This document shows, piece after piece, positions 1-5,047 of a stretch of DNA of 5,047 nucleotides. The translations under genes and the position numbers were made by a program. Each line of letters starts with the position of its first letter. Position 1 is the first letter of the stretch. Source of the stretch: an uncultured Ruminococcus sp. (GTDB lineage: Bacteria; Bacillota; Clostridia; Oscillospirales; Ruminococcaceae); the NCBI GenBank assembly GCA_900556055.1, contig USNJ01000153.1:1-5047 (forward strand), in the 5' to 3' direction. Below the pieces are notes generated by a model. The model had not been told where the DNA came from, made no database searches, and was given only the letters and a program-made list of their open reading frames with translations.

Positions 1-970
1 CCGTATCCATCATGCCCTGATCGACGCAGTAATATTTTCCGCCGATAAGCGATATGCTCAGGAACATATTCTCATTGTCGGGGTCGTAGCTTTCAAGAGC
101 GGCAATGTTTCCGTCCTTGTCCATTGCCTTTATCTCGCTTATGCCGCATTTTTCGCCCTCAACGGGACGGTATTCAAGCTTCTCGGGATCAAACCAGAGA
201 GTGCCGCCCATCGACTGCCAGCCGAACACCGAAACAAAGCAGTCCTGCTTGTATATGCTTCCCCTGAAGCAGTAAAGATCAACAGCCTTTCCGTCCCGAA
301 CGCCCCAGATGTTCGTGTGATCCTCAGCGCCGCAGGTGCCGAAGCCGCCGATAACGAGCTGCTTGTTCTTTCCGTAATCTATCAATTCGGTGTTGTAAAG
401 CTCGGTATTATAGTCAAGCAGGCTCATATTTTCCTCGCTGTCGGCAAATACCAGGAAGCTGTATATCAGCGGAATTCCTTCTGCATCACGGTTGTACGGG
501 ATATCCGCAAGAATGAAAGTCTCGGTCTTTCCGTCACCGTCAAAATCCTCGGGATATGCGGTGCGGAGCTTCGGAACAAGAACGCCGTCCTCGTAATACT
601 CGGGATATTTCTCTGTGCGTTTTGCCGCCTCGCTGTATTCATCGGTGGTTTTCAGAAATTCTGCCGCTTTGTCGGCAAGCCCGCCGATGTCAGCCGTTCC
701 CTTGTGATCCTCGATCAGTACATAATCGACATACTTTGCCTGCTCTTCTTTGACATCTTCCGCTTCCGTTTCGGTATCTTCTTCGATATCCTCTTTCTCG
801 GCTGATGTTTCCTCTGTTTCAGTCAATGATTCCACGGAAGCTTCCGTCACCTCGGCTGTTTCCGATACATCGGAGGAAACCGCCGTTTCATCGGAATTCC
901 CCCCCGCCGTGCACGCTGTCATGGACGTGCAAAGCATCACTGCTGCCAGAAAGGCTGCTGTTTTCTTCAT
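1..970 (-). CDS. Secreted lipoprotein with acidic linker and Ca-loop motif (3' end beyond window)
   Basis: Reading from ATG at 970 leftward, the frame stays open for 323 codons to the window edge, so the C-terminus is missing. The N-terminus MKKTAAFLAAVMLC is a signal peptide and MTAC (Cys20) is a slightly atypical lipobox with Met at -3, implying a lipid-anchored surface protein. Residues 21-79 form a Thr/Ser/Glu/Asp linker; 15 of residues 48-77 are acidic. A folded domain of unknown family follows. It contains DFDGDGKTETF (142-152), an Asp-x-Asp-x-Asp-Gly loop like those of EF-hand, dockerin and FG-GAP/VCBS-type calcium sites, and a second short DKDG at 284-287. The region after 180 has several Cys (213, 234, 244, 275, 315). 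The gene starts 6 nt after the transglutaminase stop and uses AAGAGG, mostly inside that gene's last codons, as its ribosome binding site. It is therefore co-translated with the transglutaminase. Function is not recognised; a partner or substrate of the transglutaminase is inferred from position only. Confidence 0.85.
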   Translation of the reverse strand, partial: MKKTAAFLAAVMLCTSMTACTAGGNSDETAVSSDVSETAEVTEASVESLTETEETSAEKEDIEEDTETEAEDVKEEQAKYVDYVLIEDHKGTADIGGLADKAAEFLKTTDEYSEAAKRTEKYPEYYEDGVLVPKLRTAYPEDFDGDGKTETFILADIPYNRDAEGIPLIYSFLVFADSEENMSLLDYNTELYNTELIDYGKNKQLVIGGFGTCGAEDHTNIWGVRDGKAVDLYCFRGSIYKQDCFVSVFGWQSMGGTLWFDPEKLEYRPVEGEKCGISEIKAMDKDGNIAALESYDPDNENMFLSISLIGGKYYCVDQGMMDT

Positions 971-976
971 TCCCCA

Positions 977-3238
977 TTACCTCTTTCTTTTTGAATATTC
1001 CTTTGCTGCGGTATTTACATTGTCATATATATTTTCGGCGGATAGCTTTTCCTCCTCGGAAAGCTGCCTGCCGCCGTAGCAAGCTTTATCAAACATCACG
1101 GCAAATGCCGAAATATCAATGTTCAGCAGTCTGCCGCAAAGTTCTGCCGTTTCATTCGGAGTAAGCAAGTCAATATCGGTTTTCAGACGCTTTTTGAGCA
1201 TTTTGCTCATCCTGCCGAACAGCATCACTACCGCCTCGGACGGGGCTGCTTCCGCCGCCTTTCTGCGGAACGCTTTCTCCCTGCATATCGGCAGTATGAA
1301 TATCACAAACACAGCCGCCGCACCCGCAAGCACCGCAGATCCGCCCAGAACCGCATACTGCACCGCCGTCAGATTGTAAGTGACGCTCGCCTGCGGATCG
1401 CTCGGAACAGTCGGCTCAAAGCCTATCCAGCCTGCGCCCGAAATATATACCTCGGGATATGCATGAGCGTTCTTCTCCATGACCGTGAAAAACTGCATTT
1501 CTCCGTAATTTCCGCCGTTTTCGACAGCCTGCGGAACATATCCCTCGACATAGCGGACAGGCAGCCCGACCGCATGCACCATAAGGCTGAAAGCAGTCGC
1601 AAAGTCAGAACAGGTTCCCGTTTTGCTCTCGAAGATGAAATACTCGGGCGTGTCCTGTCCCTGCGGCGGACGATAATTCAGATCGTACTTAAATCCATTG
1701 CGGATAAAGTAATTCTGTATCTCAAGTGCCTTTTCGTAATCGGTAACGCAGTCCGCCGTTATCTGCTCTGCAAGTGCCGCAATATTGTCGCTCACGGCAA
1801 TGCTGCTTTCAAGGCAGCCCTGCGCATAATCATAGTCCGAGAGAAAAACTTCCGCAGTCCGGGCATGCTCGGTCTCGCCGTTTTCGGTCAGTATCCTTTC
1901 GGTATCCGCAAGCAGATCATGCCATGCGCCGCTGTCAGATGTCACTTCCGAATCCTCCAGAAGATAATACCAGCTGACCGCACCGTTCTCCGAATATGAT
2001 CTTGAATTATACGCAGAGTATATTTCCTCCAGCCTGTCAAGATACATCTCGCCGTTTATGTTTCGGTTGATAAGATCGTTTTTACCTGCGAAATACATAT
2101 CGTAAGTCCGCATCGGATTGACAAAATACTGTGCAGATGTGTTCTGCGGAATGATCGATGTGACTATCCCCCTCTCGCTGACATCCTTGGTCATAAGCAG
2201 CGAAAGACCGTACTTTTCAGCCGGCGAAGCATCATATCCGACAGCGGTCCTGACAGCCTCCTGAAGCTTTGCATAGGAAAGCGAGCCGTAATAATCCCGC
2301 CAGTCGTCAACAGATTTGTCAATATAGCCGTCAGCCGCCCAGTATTCGCCGTTGAAATCGTAAAACACCTGCCTGCGGAGATAGGTAAGCTCCTGCGAAT
2401 AGACAGTGTAGATCACCTTGTCGCCGAGATTGCTGTAAAAATCCGCATTTCCCGACTGATTTGTGAACTTCGATGCAGCATTTGCGACCGCTGCGGATAT
2501 CGTAGAATCGGGCAGAACCTTGTCAAAATCTATCTTTTGGGGAGTTTCCTCCGACTTTGGTATTATAAGCGCCAGCGCAACCGCCGCCGCCGAAAATCCG
2601 CCGAGAAAAAGCTTTCCCGTCCTCGTCAGCTTCATCTGCAAAGCCTGATCGGCAGATATCTGCGAGCTGCTGTTTTTAAGCATCAGCAGCAGGTAAAGCC
2701 CGATCAGCAGCACCATGTAAACATACGGGAATTCTTCTTCACGCTTGACATACAGCACGCACGGGATAAAGCTTATCAGCAGCAGAAAAAGCCGCCTGTA
2801 AATGACCTCCGTGAAATAGAAAACGACAGAGCTTATGAAAAACGTAAATCCGATAAATGCCGCAAACGTGTAAAGCGGCGCATTTGCGGGGTTCGTGTTG
2901 TCGCCGAAGAACCACGCCATCATTATGCCGAATTCGCCGAATGACATGAACGCTATGCTTGTAACGATCCTGAAAATTATCCACATCACGACAAGATAAA
3001 CAAGCTTTCCGACAAGCTTTGTCCTGCCCGTAAAATCACACAGTATAAAAGTCAGAGCCGTTCCGATGATTATACCTATTGTATAAACCGAAAGAAATCC
3101 CTGCCCGAGAACGTCCATTATCGAGAGTATCATCAGGATAGAATAAAGAATGGGTATCCAGCGGTCAAGCAGCGTTTTTGTCAGCATTTCGCGGAGATCC
3201 TTATAGCGTTTATATGTGTGCTTTTCTGTTTTCGCCAT
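977..3238 (-). CDS. TgpA/YebA-like membrane transglutaminase
   Basis: This is a 753-residue membrane protein with a transglutaminase-like domain facing outward. Predicted membrane segments lie near residues 27-46, 49-67, 75-97, 121-143, 149-164, 171-187 and 209-227. A long extracytoplasmic part (about 228-624), an eighth segment (627-651) and a cytoplasmic tail follow. Seven segments after a Lys/Arg-rich N-terminus put the catalytic domain outside. The core shows TGTCSDFATAF with catalytic Cys543, NAHAYPEVYI with His592, and GWIGFEPT with Glu608 where the classical triad has Asp. The tail (about 692-742; LTPNETAEL, then FDKACYGGRQLSEEE) resembles the DUF4129 tail of TgpA proteins. Start: an upstream ATG at 3259 and a further one at 3286 are in frame, but ATG 3238 has GGAGG exactly 7 nt upstream and avoids overlapping DUF58, so I chose it. 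The family is linked to protein crosslinking or cleavage at the cell envelope; the substrate is unknown. It follows DUF58 by 17 nt and precedes the lipoprotein by 6 nt. Confidence 0.93.
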   Translation of the reverse strand: MAKTEKHTYKRYKDLREMLTKTLLDRWIPILYSILMILSIMDVLGQGFLSVYTIGIIIGTALTFILCDFTGRTKLVGKLVYLVVMWIIFRIVTSIAFMSFGEFGIMMAWFFGDNTNPANAPLYTFAAFIGFTFFISSVVFYFTEVIYRRLFLLLISFIPCVLYVKREEEFPYVYMVLLIGLYLLLMLKNSSSQISADQALQMKLTRTGKLFLGGFSAAAVALALIIPKSEETPQKIDFDKVLPDSTISAAVANAASKFTNQSGNADFYSNLGDKVIYTVYSQELTYLRRQVFYDFNGEYWAADGYIDKSVDDWRDYYGSLSYAKLQEAVRTAVGYDASPAEKYGLSLLMTKDVSERGIVTSIIPQNTSAQYFVNPMRTYDMYFAGKNDLINRNINGEMYLDRLEEIYSAYNSRSYSENGAVSWYYLLEDSEVTSDSGAWHDLLADTERILTENGETEHARTAEVFLSDYDYAQGCLESSIAVSDNIAALAEQITADCVTDYEKALEIQNYFIRNGFKYDLNYRPPQGQDTPEYFIFESKTGTCSDFATAFSLMVHAVGLPVRYVEGYVPQAVENGGNYGEMQFFTVMEKNAHAYPEVYISGAGWIGFEPTVPSDPQASVTYNLTAVQYAVLGGSAVLAGAAAVFVIFILPICREKAFRRKAAEAAPSEAVVMLFGRMSKMLKKRLKTDIDLLTPNETAELCGRLLNIDISAFAVMFDKACYGGRQLSEEEKLSAENIYDNVNTAAKEYSKRKR
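980..985 (-). promoter_or_regulatory. Ribosome binding site of lipoprotein gene, inside upstream gene
   Basis: AAGAGG lies in the final Lys-Arg codons of the transglutaminase, just before its TAA, and 9 nt before the lipoprotein ATG. A GGGGA directly before the ATG is too close to serve. The overlap implies translational coupling. Confidence 0.75.
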
Positions 3239-3245
3239 GCTTTTT

Positions 3246-3254
3246 CCTCCCTCC
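3246..3254 (-). promoter_or_regulatory. Ribosome binding site of transglutaminase gene
   Basis: The minus strand has GGAGGGAGG followed by AAAAAGC and ATG at 3238. The nearer GGAGG has 7-nt spacing. The site fills the gap after the DUF58 stop and lies downstream of the alternative ATG at 3259, which argues against the longer start. Confidence 0.85.
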
Positions 3255-3255
3255 G

Positions 3256-4488
3256 TCATGCTCTTCTTACGGTGTATCCCCCGCATATGATCCTGAGATC
3301 GGAGAAGCTTCCGCAGCTTTCGGCATCGGTCTCAGCGGCGCAGCAGACGATACCGCCGCAGGAAGTGCCTCTTATGTCCGCAAGCCTTGCAAGCTCAGCA
3401 TCGGGATATGCCGTGAACACGACAACCGGCGAATCCTTGCCCGCCGCAAGCACAGCATCCTCGGGGATACGCAGCCCGAAAAGCTCCTCGGACGGCTCAT
3501 TCATCGAAGCGGAAGCCATCTCAATGCGAAATCTGTTCAGATCCTCCAAAGAATTTATCTCGGCTGTCCTGCGTGATCTTCCGAACATAACACTGACAAT
3601 GCAGCCGACTCCCGCACCGATAAGATCGCTTATAAGCCCCAGCATAGCCTCCGCCGCAGTCTGATTTTTCTCGCTGATCATACGCCGTCCGCCGATGTCA
3701 AGCCCGGCTGTCGGCACAGAAACGCAGTCAAGAACGATCATCTGCCTTGTCGATATCACCGCATCATCGAGCCTTACCATAAGCCTGTCACGCTTTGCGG
3801 AAAGCTTCCAGTTTATCCGCTTTACGGGATCTCCCGCCGAATATTCACGGTGTTCGAAGCCGGGAGTTCCGCCGCCGAACGAGTGAGTTTCCTTTGTTTC
3901 CTCGCTTTCGTCAGCGAATGCCGATGAGGATATATACCGCACAAGTCCCGTTTCATCGTTTATCTCGGGGATATCGGGGCATACCGACACCTTGAAAATG
4001 CAGTCATTCAGTACGCTGCTGATATTGACTTTCAGATGAACAAATCCAAAAAAATCAATGATCTCACATTCCGTCACACCGACAATATCCGTTCCCCAGC
4101 GTGCGGCGGTGTATTCAGCGGAGATATTGCAGGCGTTAAGCTCGGAGCGGTCGGGGATAAGCATGTAAATACCGCCGCCGTCATTGTCCGAATCAAGACT
4201 GCCGCACTGAGAAGTCCTGACTGCGGCAAATCCTGCGGGGAATGGGAATATTCCTGATATTTTTATCCTAAGGGTAAGTTTTTCGCCCTTATACAGCAGA
4301 TTTTTATCGACCTCGGCGGATATTCTGACAGAGCGTCTGACGAAGAAAGCGAGACCCACCGACAGGCAGACCGAAACGGTGAGAACGGTAAGGAAGAACC
4401 AGCCGATCTTACCGTCGATATAAACAGCGAAAGCCGCAGCGAGAGCAGCCGCAGCAAGATAGCCAAAAATTTTGCCGATATTTTTCAA
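3256..4488 (-). CDS. DUF58 family membrane protein, TTG start
   Basis: This 410-residue protein is of normal family length. Two N-terminal membrane segments (about 8-24 and 29-49) precede a beta-rich region. The DUF58 signature spans residues 207-240: GTPGFEHREYSAGD, then the Arg-x-Ile-x-Trp element of VKRINWKLSAKRD, ending LMVRL. A von Willebrand A-like core follows, with MIVLD at 250-254. The classical Asp-x-Ser-x-Ser metal site is not intact there (Asp-Cys-Val-Ser-Val). Five cysteines (377, 382, 383, 392, 402) cluster in the last 34 residues. The start codon is TTG, supported by a full AGGAGGT 6 nt upstream; no in-frame ATG near the N-terminus has comparable support. The stop lies 17 nt before the transglutaminase start. 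DUF58 proteins typically sit between a MoxR ATPase and a transglutaminase and are thought to work with them at the membrane; the biochemical role is not established. No MoxR gene is seen upstream within the window. Confidence 0.93.
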   Translation of the reverse strand: MKNIGKIFGYLAAAALAAAFAVYIDGKIGWFFLTVLTVSVCLSVGLAFFVRRSVRISAEVDKNLLYKGEKLTLRIKISGIFPFPAGFAAVRTSQCGSLDSDNDGGGIYMLIPDRSELNACNISAEYTAARWGTDIVGVTECEIIDFFGFVHLKVNISSVLNDCIFKVSVCPDIPEINDETGLVRYISSSAFADESEETKETHSFGGGTPGFEHREYSAGDPVKRINWKLSAKRDRLMVRLDDAVISTRQMIVLDCVSVPTAGLDIGGRRMISEKNQTAAEAMLGLISDLIGAGVGCIVSVMFGRSRRTAEINSLEDLNRFRIEMASASMNEPSEELFGLRIPEDAVLAAGKDSPVVVFTAYPDAELARLADIRGTSCGGIVCCAAETDAESCGSFSDLRIICGGYTVRRA

Positions 4489-4494
4489 GGCTGA

Positions 4495-4500
4495 CCTCCT
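4495..4500 (-). promoter_or_regulatory. Ribosome binding site of DUF58 gene
   Basis: The minus strand reads AGGAGGTCAGCC immediately before TTG at 4488. The perfect AGGAGG at 6-nt spacing decides the TTG start. The GC-rich hairpin at 4502-4516 ends one base upstream of it, so folding of the leader could limit ribosome access. Confidence 0.85.
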
Positions 4501-4501
4501 T

Positions 4502-4524
4502 GCGGGGAACCCCCGCGGGTTTTT
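4502..4524 (+). terminator. GC-rich hairpin followed by T-run, rightward
   Basis: GCGGGG (4502-4507) pairs with CCCCGC (4511-4516) around a 3-nt loop, followed by GGG and five T at 4520-4524. An alternative fold pairs AACCC (4508-4512) with GGGTT (4517-4521), leaving TTT after it. Either could be a rightward intrinsic terminator, opposite to the operon. On the minus strand the same stem sits one base before the DUF58 ribosome binding site, so it may be a leader hairpin instead. Confidence 0.35.
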
Positions 4525-4525
4525 C

Positions 4526-4550
4526 GCGATACGGCGCGGCTAGCCGTCGC
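4526..4550. repeat. Inverted repeat (imperfect hairpin)
   Basis: ACGGC at 4531-4535 pairs with GCCGT at 4543-4547 around a 7-nt loop. The stem extends to GCG 4526-4528 with CGC 4548-4550 across a two-base bulge. No T-run follows on the plus strand, and on the minus strand it is followed by A's, so it is not a terminator. Confidence 0.45.
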
Positions 4551-4584
4551 CTTACTATTGTTTAGGGATATAGTCAAGTGTCCG

Positions 4585-4610
4585 CGCAAAGGTTACTTTG
4601 CGTTTTTGTT
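4585..4610 (+). terminator. Intrinsic terminator-like hairpin, rightward
   Basis: CGCAAAG (4585-4591), loop GTTA and CTTTGCG (4596-4602) form a perfect 7-bp stem directly followed by TTTTTGTT on the plus strand. This is the shape of a Rho-independent terminator. It points away from the minus-strand operon, and no plus-strand gene lies to its left, so it would stop antisense transcription or belong to the repeat region. The minus strand lacks a T-run after the stem. Confidence 0.5.
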
Positions 4611-4640
4611 TGTGAAGTGCATAGCTTTAGCGGTTATCAC

Positions 4641-4671
4641 TTGGCGGATTTCAAGCGCACAGCACCGCCAA
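4641..4671. repeat. Inverted repeat, 7-bp perfect arms
   Basis: TTGGCGG at 4641-4647 and CCGCCAA at 4665-4671 are perfect complements separated by 17 nt. No terminator T-run follows on either strand. Confidence 0.45.
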
Positions 4672-4700
4672 ACCCGCACCAGAAACTAAAAAGCGTTGGG

Positions 4701-4746
4701 GTCCAGCCCTTGGGCAGCCCTCTTGGGGCTTGGGCAATGGCTGGTC
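4701..4746. repeat. Nested hairpin with internal direct repeats
   Basis: CCAGCC (4703-4708) pairs with GGCTGG (4739-4744), flanked by a further G-C pair after one mismatch. Inside, AGCCC (4716-4720) pairs with GGGCT (4726-4730) around TCTTG, and GCCCTTGGGC (4706-4715) offers a competing small stem. CTTGGGCA occurs twice, at 4709-4716 and 4729-4736, 20 nt apart. Confidence 0.5.
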
Positions 4747-4762
4747 GCCCTCGCAAGGGCGA
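4745..4762. repeat. Perfect 7-bp hairpin
   Basis: TCGCCCT (4745-4751) and AGGGCGA (4756-4762) form a perfect stem around the 4-nt loop CGCA; on the minus strand the loop is TGCG. It abuts and slightly overlaps the preceding nested hairpin, giving two side-by-side stems. Confidence 0.5.
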
Positions 4763-4774
4763 AACTCCGCAAGC

Positions 4775-4792
4775 AGCAATTAAAAATTCGCT
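4775..4792. repeat. AT-rich hairpin with one bulge
   Basis: AGCAATT (4775-4781) pairs with AATT-C-GCT (4785-4792) around AAA, with C4789 bulged. It is weak alone and is listed because it continues the run of hairpins. Confidence 0.3.
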
Positions 4793-4873
4793 AACATAAA
4801 GAGAAACAAAAGCATCAGTCCAAACACGGAACAAGCAAAAGCAGATGCACCGCACAAAGCCGCAAATTCAAAA

Positions 4874-4956
4874 GCCGCATGCAGAAAAGAAACAGTAGTC
4901 CATCATAGTCTACACCGCAAAAGAAAGAGCCAAAGAGCATCTATCCTGCATGCGGC
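4874..4956. repeat. 11-bp perfect inverted repeat enclosing 61 nt
   Basis: GCCGCATGCAG (4874-4884) and CTGCATGCGGC (4946-4956) are exact reverse complements. Each arm contains the palindrome GCATGC. The 61-nt interior is purine-rich on the plus strand and carries TAGTC twice within GTAGTCCATCATAGTCTAC (4892-4910 region). The right arm lies one base from the next long hairpin. The arms could be the closing helix of a folded RNA or the ends of a small palindromic repeat. Confidence 0.6.
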
Positions 4957-4957
4957 A

Positions 4958-4999
4958 TTGACCGATAACATCGCCGAACGGCGATAATGTATCGGTCAA
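4958..4999. repeat. Long interrupted hairpin (about 17 bp)
   Basis: TTGACCGAT (4958-4966) is the exact complement of ATCGGTCAA (4991-4999). Inside, ACAT pairs with ATGT and CGCC with GGCG around a GAAC loop, with bulges A on the left and ATA on the right, for a total of about 17 pairs. There is no T-run after it on either strand, so it is not a simple terminator. Confidence 0.6.
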
Positions 5000-5039
5000 C
5001 CGCCGATAGGCGGCGGAAGGTCACTTGGTTTGATAAACC
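5000..5039. repeat. Two short hairpins following the long one
   Basis: CCGCC (5000-5004) pairs with GGCGG (5009-5013) around GATA, starting at the base after the long hairpin ends. GGTTT (5027-5031) pairs with AAACC (5035-5039) around GAT. Both stems are 5 bp and would be unremarkable alone; their tight tandem arrangement is what stands out. Confidence 0.4.
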
Positions 5040-5047
5040 GCAGAATA

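Larger units (their letters stand above)
4489..5047. other. Gene-free, hairpin-rich region upstream of the operon
   Basis: This stretch of about 560 bases has no ORF with family-like content or a good ribosome binding site. The two open frames of about 70 codons on opposite strands (4578-4799 and 4637-4855) overlap each other, begin with GTG and run through strong hairpins. Instead it holds a dense series of inverted repeats, listed separately, and short direct repeats such as AAAGCCGCA at 4856-4864 and 4871-4879. On the minus strand all three frames entering from the right edge meet stops soon, so no MoxR gene reaches far into it. It could be an interspersed intergenic repeat, a structured RNA, or a long leader of the DUF58 operon. 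I saw no tRNA, rRNA, SRP RNA, RNase P RNA or CRISPR pattern. Confidence 0.7.

Noticed and set aside
317..805. 162-codon plus-strand ORF
   Set aside because: It lies wholly antisense to the lipoprotein gene, has no recognisable content and is a shadow of that gene's codon pattern.
2739..2984. 81-codon minus-strand ORF
   Set aside because: It is in another frame inside the transglutaminase membrane domain, which is continuous and intact, so it is not a frameshift fragment.
3239..3286. Longer N-terminus for the transglutaminase (ATG at 3286 or 3259)
   Set aside because: These starts overlap the DUF58 gene and lack a good ribosome binding site, while ATG 3238 has GGAGG at 7 nt. The ATGA overlap at 3259 was considered but is weaker.
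4549..4577. Promoter for the operon: TTGACT at 4572-4577 on the minus strand
   Set aside because: The -35 matches well, but at 17-nt spacing the -10 is TAAGGC, matching the consensus at only two positions. No other convincing pair was found.
4578..4799. 73-codon plus-strand ORF
   Set aside because: GTG start, passes straight through the terminator-like hairpin at 4585-4610, and resembles no known protein.
4637..4855. 72-codon minus-strand ORF upstream of DUF58, as a leader peptide or small gene
   Set aside because: GTG start without a ribosome binding site, overlaps an opposite-strand ORF, and its codons run through the hairpins at 4641-4671 and 4701-4762.
4489..5047. Known structured RNA or CRISPR
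   Set aside because: No SRP, RNase P, tmRNA, 6S, tRNA or T-box hallmark was seen, and there is no regularly spaced repeat array.

Overview
The window looks like chromosomal DNA of a Clostridia-class Firmicute, most likely Ruminococcus or a close relative. This is an inference from roughly balanced GC, strong AGGAGG-type ribosome binding sites, tight gene packing and a lipoprotein with an acidic linker. No taxonomic marker gene is present, so the genus is a guess.

Layout: all three supported genes are on the minus strand and read right to left. In transcription order they are a DUF58 membrane protein (3256-4488, TTG start), a TgpA/YebA-like multi-pass membrane transglutaminase (977-3238), and a secreted lipoprotein cut by the left edge (1-970). 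Gaps are 17 nt and 6 nt. The ribosome binding site of the third gene lies mostly within the last codons of the second, so this is almost certainly one translationally coupled operon. DUF58 plus transglutaminase is a well-known pair, usually preceded by a MoxR AAA+ ATPase. Here no MoxR gene precedes DUF58 for at least 559 bases.

The right-hand part (4489-5047) holds no credible gene. It is unusually rich in inverted repeats: at least nine hairpins, an 11-bp perfect inverted repeat enclosing 61 nt, a 17-bp interrupted hairpin, and short direct repeats. At least one hairpin looks like an intrinsic terminator pointing rightward, away from the operon. My best reading is an intergenic interspersed repeat or a structured RNA/leader lying upstream of the operon, possibly between it and a moxR gene outside the window.

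Working model: the DUF58 protein and the transglutaminase form a membrane module that acts on extracytoplasmic protein or cell-wall substrates. The co-translated lipoprotein would be a surface partner or substrate. The order and coupling of the genes are visible in the sequence; the shared function is inferred.
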